Notes under the pieces: generated by a model
Databases searched by the model: none
The model's input: the letters and a program-made list of their open reading frames with translations, nothing else
Told to the model about the DNA's origin: nothing
Shown here: piece after piece, positions 5,712 to 7,273 of the stretch
Numbering within the stretch: position 1 is the first letter of the stretch
How the letters are laid out: each line of letters starts with the position of its first letter
From: Ruminococcus sp. UBA946
Lineage (GTDB): Bacteria; Bacillota; Clostridia; Oscillospirales; Ruminococcaceae
DNA length: 7,273 bases
Assembly (NCBI GenBank): GCA_002293295.1
Contig: DBCY01000002.1
Span: 1-7,273 of the forward strand
Direction of reading: 5' to 3'
Position numbers and translations under genes: made by a program

Positions 5712-6266
5712 GTGCAAATGAAAATAAACAAACAGCTTGCGGTTGTTGAAGCGGTATTGTTTGCAAGCGGAGAACCTGTTGAAGCCGGACGGCTTGCCGC
5801 GGCTTCGGAAATTGAAGATATTAATGCACTGACCGAGGTTATAAATCTCCTGAGGGACAGATATGAGGAAAATGAAAGCGCCCTTAAAATACTTAAGCTG
5901 GGGGACGCTTATCAACTGGCAGCTTCGGAGGAGTATTACGGTTACATCCGTTCGGCTCTGGAGAATAAAAAATCCGTTCCTCTTTCATCGGCGGCTGCGG
6001 AAGTTCTTACAATCGTCGCATATAATCAGCCTGTTACAAAAGGGTTTATCGAGAATGTAAGGGGAGTTGACAGTTCGGGTATTGTCAATTCGCTTGTTGA
6101 GAAGAATTTACTGGAGGAAGCGGGCAGGCTTCGTGTTGTGGGGAATCCGATTTCATATAAAACGACGGCTGTATTTTTAAGATGCTTCGGTCTTTCATCG
6201 CTTGACGACCTGCCCAGGCTGCCCGGTCCGGACGGTCAGGTAAGTTTCGATGAAATTACGGTATAA
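5712..6266 (+). CDS. scpB: Segregation and condensation protein B
   Basis: ScpB dimerises and binds the central part of ScpA in the SMC-ScpAB condensin complex. The 184-residue product is normal length and consists of two winged-helix domains. The second contains the family hallmark LTIVAYNQPVTKGFIENVRGVDSSGIVNSLVEK, about residues 99-131, followed by GRLRVVGNPISYKTT (138-152) and FLRCFGLSSLDDLP (155-168). The chosen start is GTG at 5712, 9 nt after AAAGG (5698-5702). An in-frame ATG two codons later (5718) would leave a 15-nt gap from that site and change only two residues. In many Firmicutes scpA and scpB abut or overlap; here 101 bp separate them. Confidence 0.97.
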   Translation: MQMKINKQLAVVEAVLFASGEPVEAGRLAAASEIEDINALTEVINLLRDRYEENESALKILKLGDAYQLAASEEYYGYIRSALENKKSVPLSSAAAEVLTIVAYNQPVTKGFIENVRGVDSSGIVNSLVEKNLLEEAGRLRVVGNPISYKTTAVFLRCFGLSSLDDLPRLPGPDGQVSFDEITV

Positions 6267-6285
6267 AGCTGTTATTTAGTACCGG

Positions 6286-6312
6286 CGATAAATAATACGT
6301 TATTATAGGAGG
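6286..6312 (+). promoter_or_regulatory. Second CGATAA...AATACGTTAT motif and strong RBS of the DUF2953 gene
   Basis: CGATAA (6286-6291) and AATACGTTAT (6294-6303) repeat the motif seen before scpB. This copy also contains AATAA-TACG-TTATT (6291-6304), a small inverted repeat with a UACG loop, directly before a perfect SD AGGAGG (6307-6312) that is 6 nt from the ATG at 6319. The SD itself is not paired in this fold. Confidence 0.45.
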
Positions 6313-6318
6313 TTTATA

Positions 6319-7056
6319 ATGAGCGCTTTATTTATCATATTCGGGCTGATATTTATTATAATATTTCTTTTAAGCTTCAATCTTCGTATTTTAATAAAAA
6401 TCTATGACGGCGGATTTGATTTAAGTGTTAAATATCTGTTTTTTAAGCTCTATCCCTTAAAGGAAAAAAAAGTAAAGTCTAAGCGAAAACAAAAATCCGC
6501 AGAAAATAATGAGAATGATAAAAAGGATGACATAACGGATGAAGAAGCAGTTGATGATAAACAATTATCGGATGTCAGTGATTTAAACGAAGAAGATAAA
6601 AAGCTTCTGAGCGGTGAAGAGTATACTGTCGATAAAGAAAAATTAACCGCTAAAATAAATAAATTTGTCAGAATTGCCGGACAAATCAAAACAATCCTGG
6701 AAGGTTCAGGAAAGGGCTTAAGGAAGGTAATTTCCTCTGTCCGGATTGACGACCTGGTTCTGGATTTTGTTATCCGTTCCGGCGACGCATATAATACGGC
6801 TATGACATACGGTAAGGTAAGCGCCGTTACTTATAATTCAATATCTTTGGTAAGGCTTTTTCTGCCGATAACGGTAAAAAGCGTTGATGTTCTTTGTGAT
6901 TTTAACGGTACTGAAAGTAAATACGACGGTGAATGTAAAATAATAATGCGTCTTCTGACTCTATTTCATGCAGGTTTATATATTTTGTGGGCTTTTATTA
7001 AAAACTGGCGTGATGTAAAGGATTTATTTTCGCAGTTAAAAGAATCAAAAACGTAA
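6319..7056 (+). CDS. DUF2953 membrane-anchored protein (YtfI-like)
   Basis: A 245-residue protein resembling the DUF2953 family (Bacillus YtfI). It has one N-terminal membrane segment (about 3-23) and a short segment SVKYLFFKLYPLK (36-48). A low-complexity linker rich in K, E and D follows (about 49-108), then the DUF2953 core (about 138-225) containing VLDFVIRSGDAYNTAMTYGKVSAV. A second hydrophobic stretch (about 214-226) lies near the C-terminus. Its biochemical role is unknown. The best clue is position: as in Bacillus ytfI-ytfJ, it directly precedes gerW, suggesting a link to spore formation or germination rather than to condensin. It has the strongest SD of the cluster and starts 52 bp after scpB. 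The family call rests on core motif, topology and context. Confidence 0.82.
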   Translation: MSALFIIFGLIFIIIFLLSFNLRILIKIYDGGFDLSVKYLFFKLYPLKEKKVKSKRKQKSAENNENDKKDDITDEEAVDDKQLSDVSDLNEEDKKLLSGEEYTVDKEKLTAKINKFVRIAGQIKTILEGSGKGLRKVISSVRIDDLVLDFVIRSGDAYNTAMTYGKVSAVTYNSISLVRLFLPITVKSVDVLCDFNGTESKYDGECKIIMRLLTLFHAGLYILWAFIKNWRDVKDLFSQLKESKT

Positions 7057-7120
7057 TTATAATATATTTTTATATGATAATATATTACTGAATAAGAATT
7101 TGAAAGGTTGGTTTATTATT

Positions 7121-7273
7121 ATGGAAACGAAAGTCAATGATTTGGTTCAGTCTGCAATAAATAAAATAAAGGAGCTTTCAGACGCCGATACTGTTATCGG
7201 AAAGCCGATAAAGGCAGACGGTAAGGTTACCGTTATACCGATTTCAAAGGTTTCCTACGGATTTGCGGCGGGA
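7121..7273 (+). CDS. gerW: GerW-family sporulation protein (YtfJ), partial, cut by window end
   Basis: Only the first 51 codons are present and the frame runs open to the last base. The product begins METKVNDLVQSAINKIKEL and continues through DTVIGKPI and VIPISKVSYGFAAG, which matches the N-terminal layout of GerW/YtfJ proteins: a helix, an IxGxP element, then the conserved IPxSKVxxGFxAGG strand. In Bacillus subtilis GerW is a forespore protein needed for germination with L-alanine, so its presence points to a spore former. It lies 64 bp after the DUF2953 gene, the same pairing as ytfI-ytfJ. The ATG has only a modest SD (AAAGG, 7103-7107) at a long 13-nt spacing. No sigma-G or sigma-F promoter could be identified in the AT-rich gap. 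Confidence 0.92.
   Translation, partial: METKVNDLVQSAINKIKELSDADTVIGKPIKADGKVTVIPISKVSYGFAAG

Noticed and set aside
7060..7087. AATATATT repeats (7061-7068, 7079-7086) before gerW as an operator
   Set aside because: The sequence is almost pure A/T and each copy is self-complementary by composition; nothing separates it from background in an AT-rich gap.

Overview
The window reads as ordinary chromosome from a low-to-moderate-GC, spore-forming Firmicute, most likely a clostridial (Oscillospiraceae-like) anaerobe. The grounds are the Shine-Dalgarno sites on most genes, the use of TTG and GTG starts, the gene order M50 protease-scpA-scpB-DUF2953-gerW, and the protein sequences themselves. The presence of gerW (ytfJ) implies sporulation. 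All supported genes are on the + strand, and no RNA gene, CRISPR array or intact transposase was found.

Left part (1-3839): a xylose-isomerase-like TIM-barrel protein of unknown substrate (75-917) is followed by argG (start best placed at 1110) and argH (2466-3839). ArgG and ArgH are the last two enzymes of arginine synthesis, converting citrulline plus aspartate to arginine plus fumarate. A near-perfect sigma-A promoter (978-1005) drives argG through a leader of about 100 nt that carries a perfect 9-bp hairpin. AT-rich heptamer repeats (ATTGTTA units) lie just upstream of both the TIM-barrel gene and argH, and each ends in the same 11-bp sequence before the ribosome binding site.

Middle (3840-4122): a 283-bp gap with no gene. 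It holds a candidate 153-bp MITE-like element with imperfect terminal inverted repeats (3861-4013), then an A-tract UP element and an extended -10 promoter.

Right part (4123-7273): a probable operon of a site-2-protease-like M50 membrane protease, ScpA and ScpB (the non-SMC subunits of bacterial condensin), a DUF2953 membrane protein (ytfI-like), and the first 51 codons of gerW, cut by the window end. Both condensin subunits use non-AUG starts. The gaps inside this cluster are 52-101 bp, with small repeated or self-complementary motifs.

I saw no clearly novel system. The points worth a second look are non-coding: the shared heptamer units, the argG leader hairpin, the MITE-like element, and the possible alternative structures before scpA and between argG and argH.
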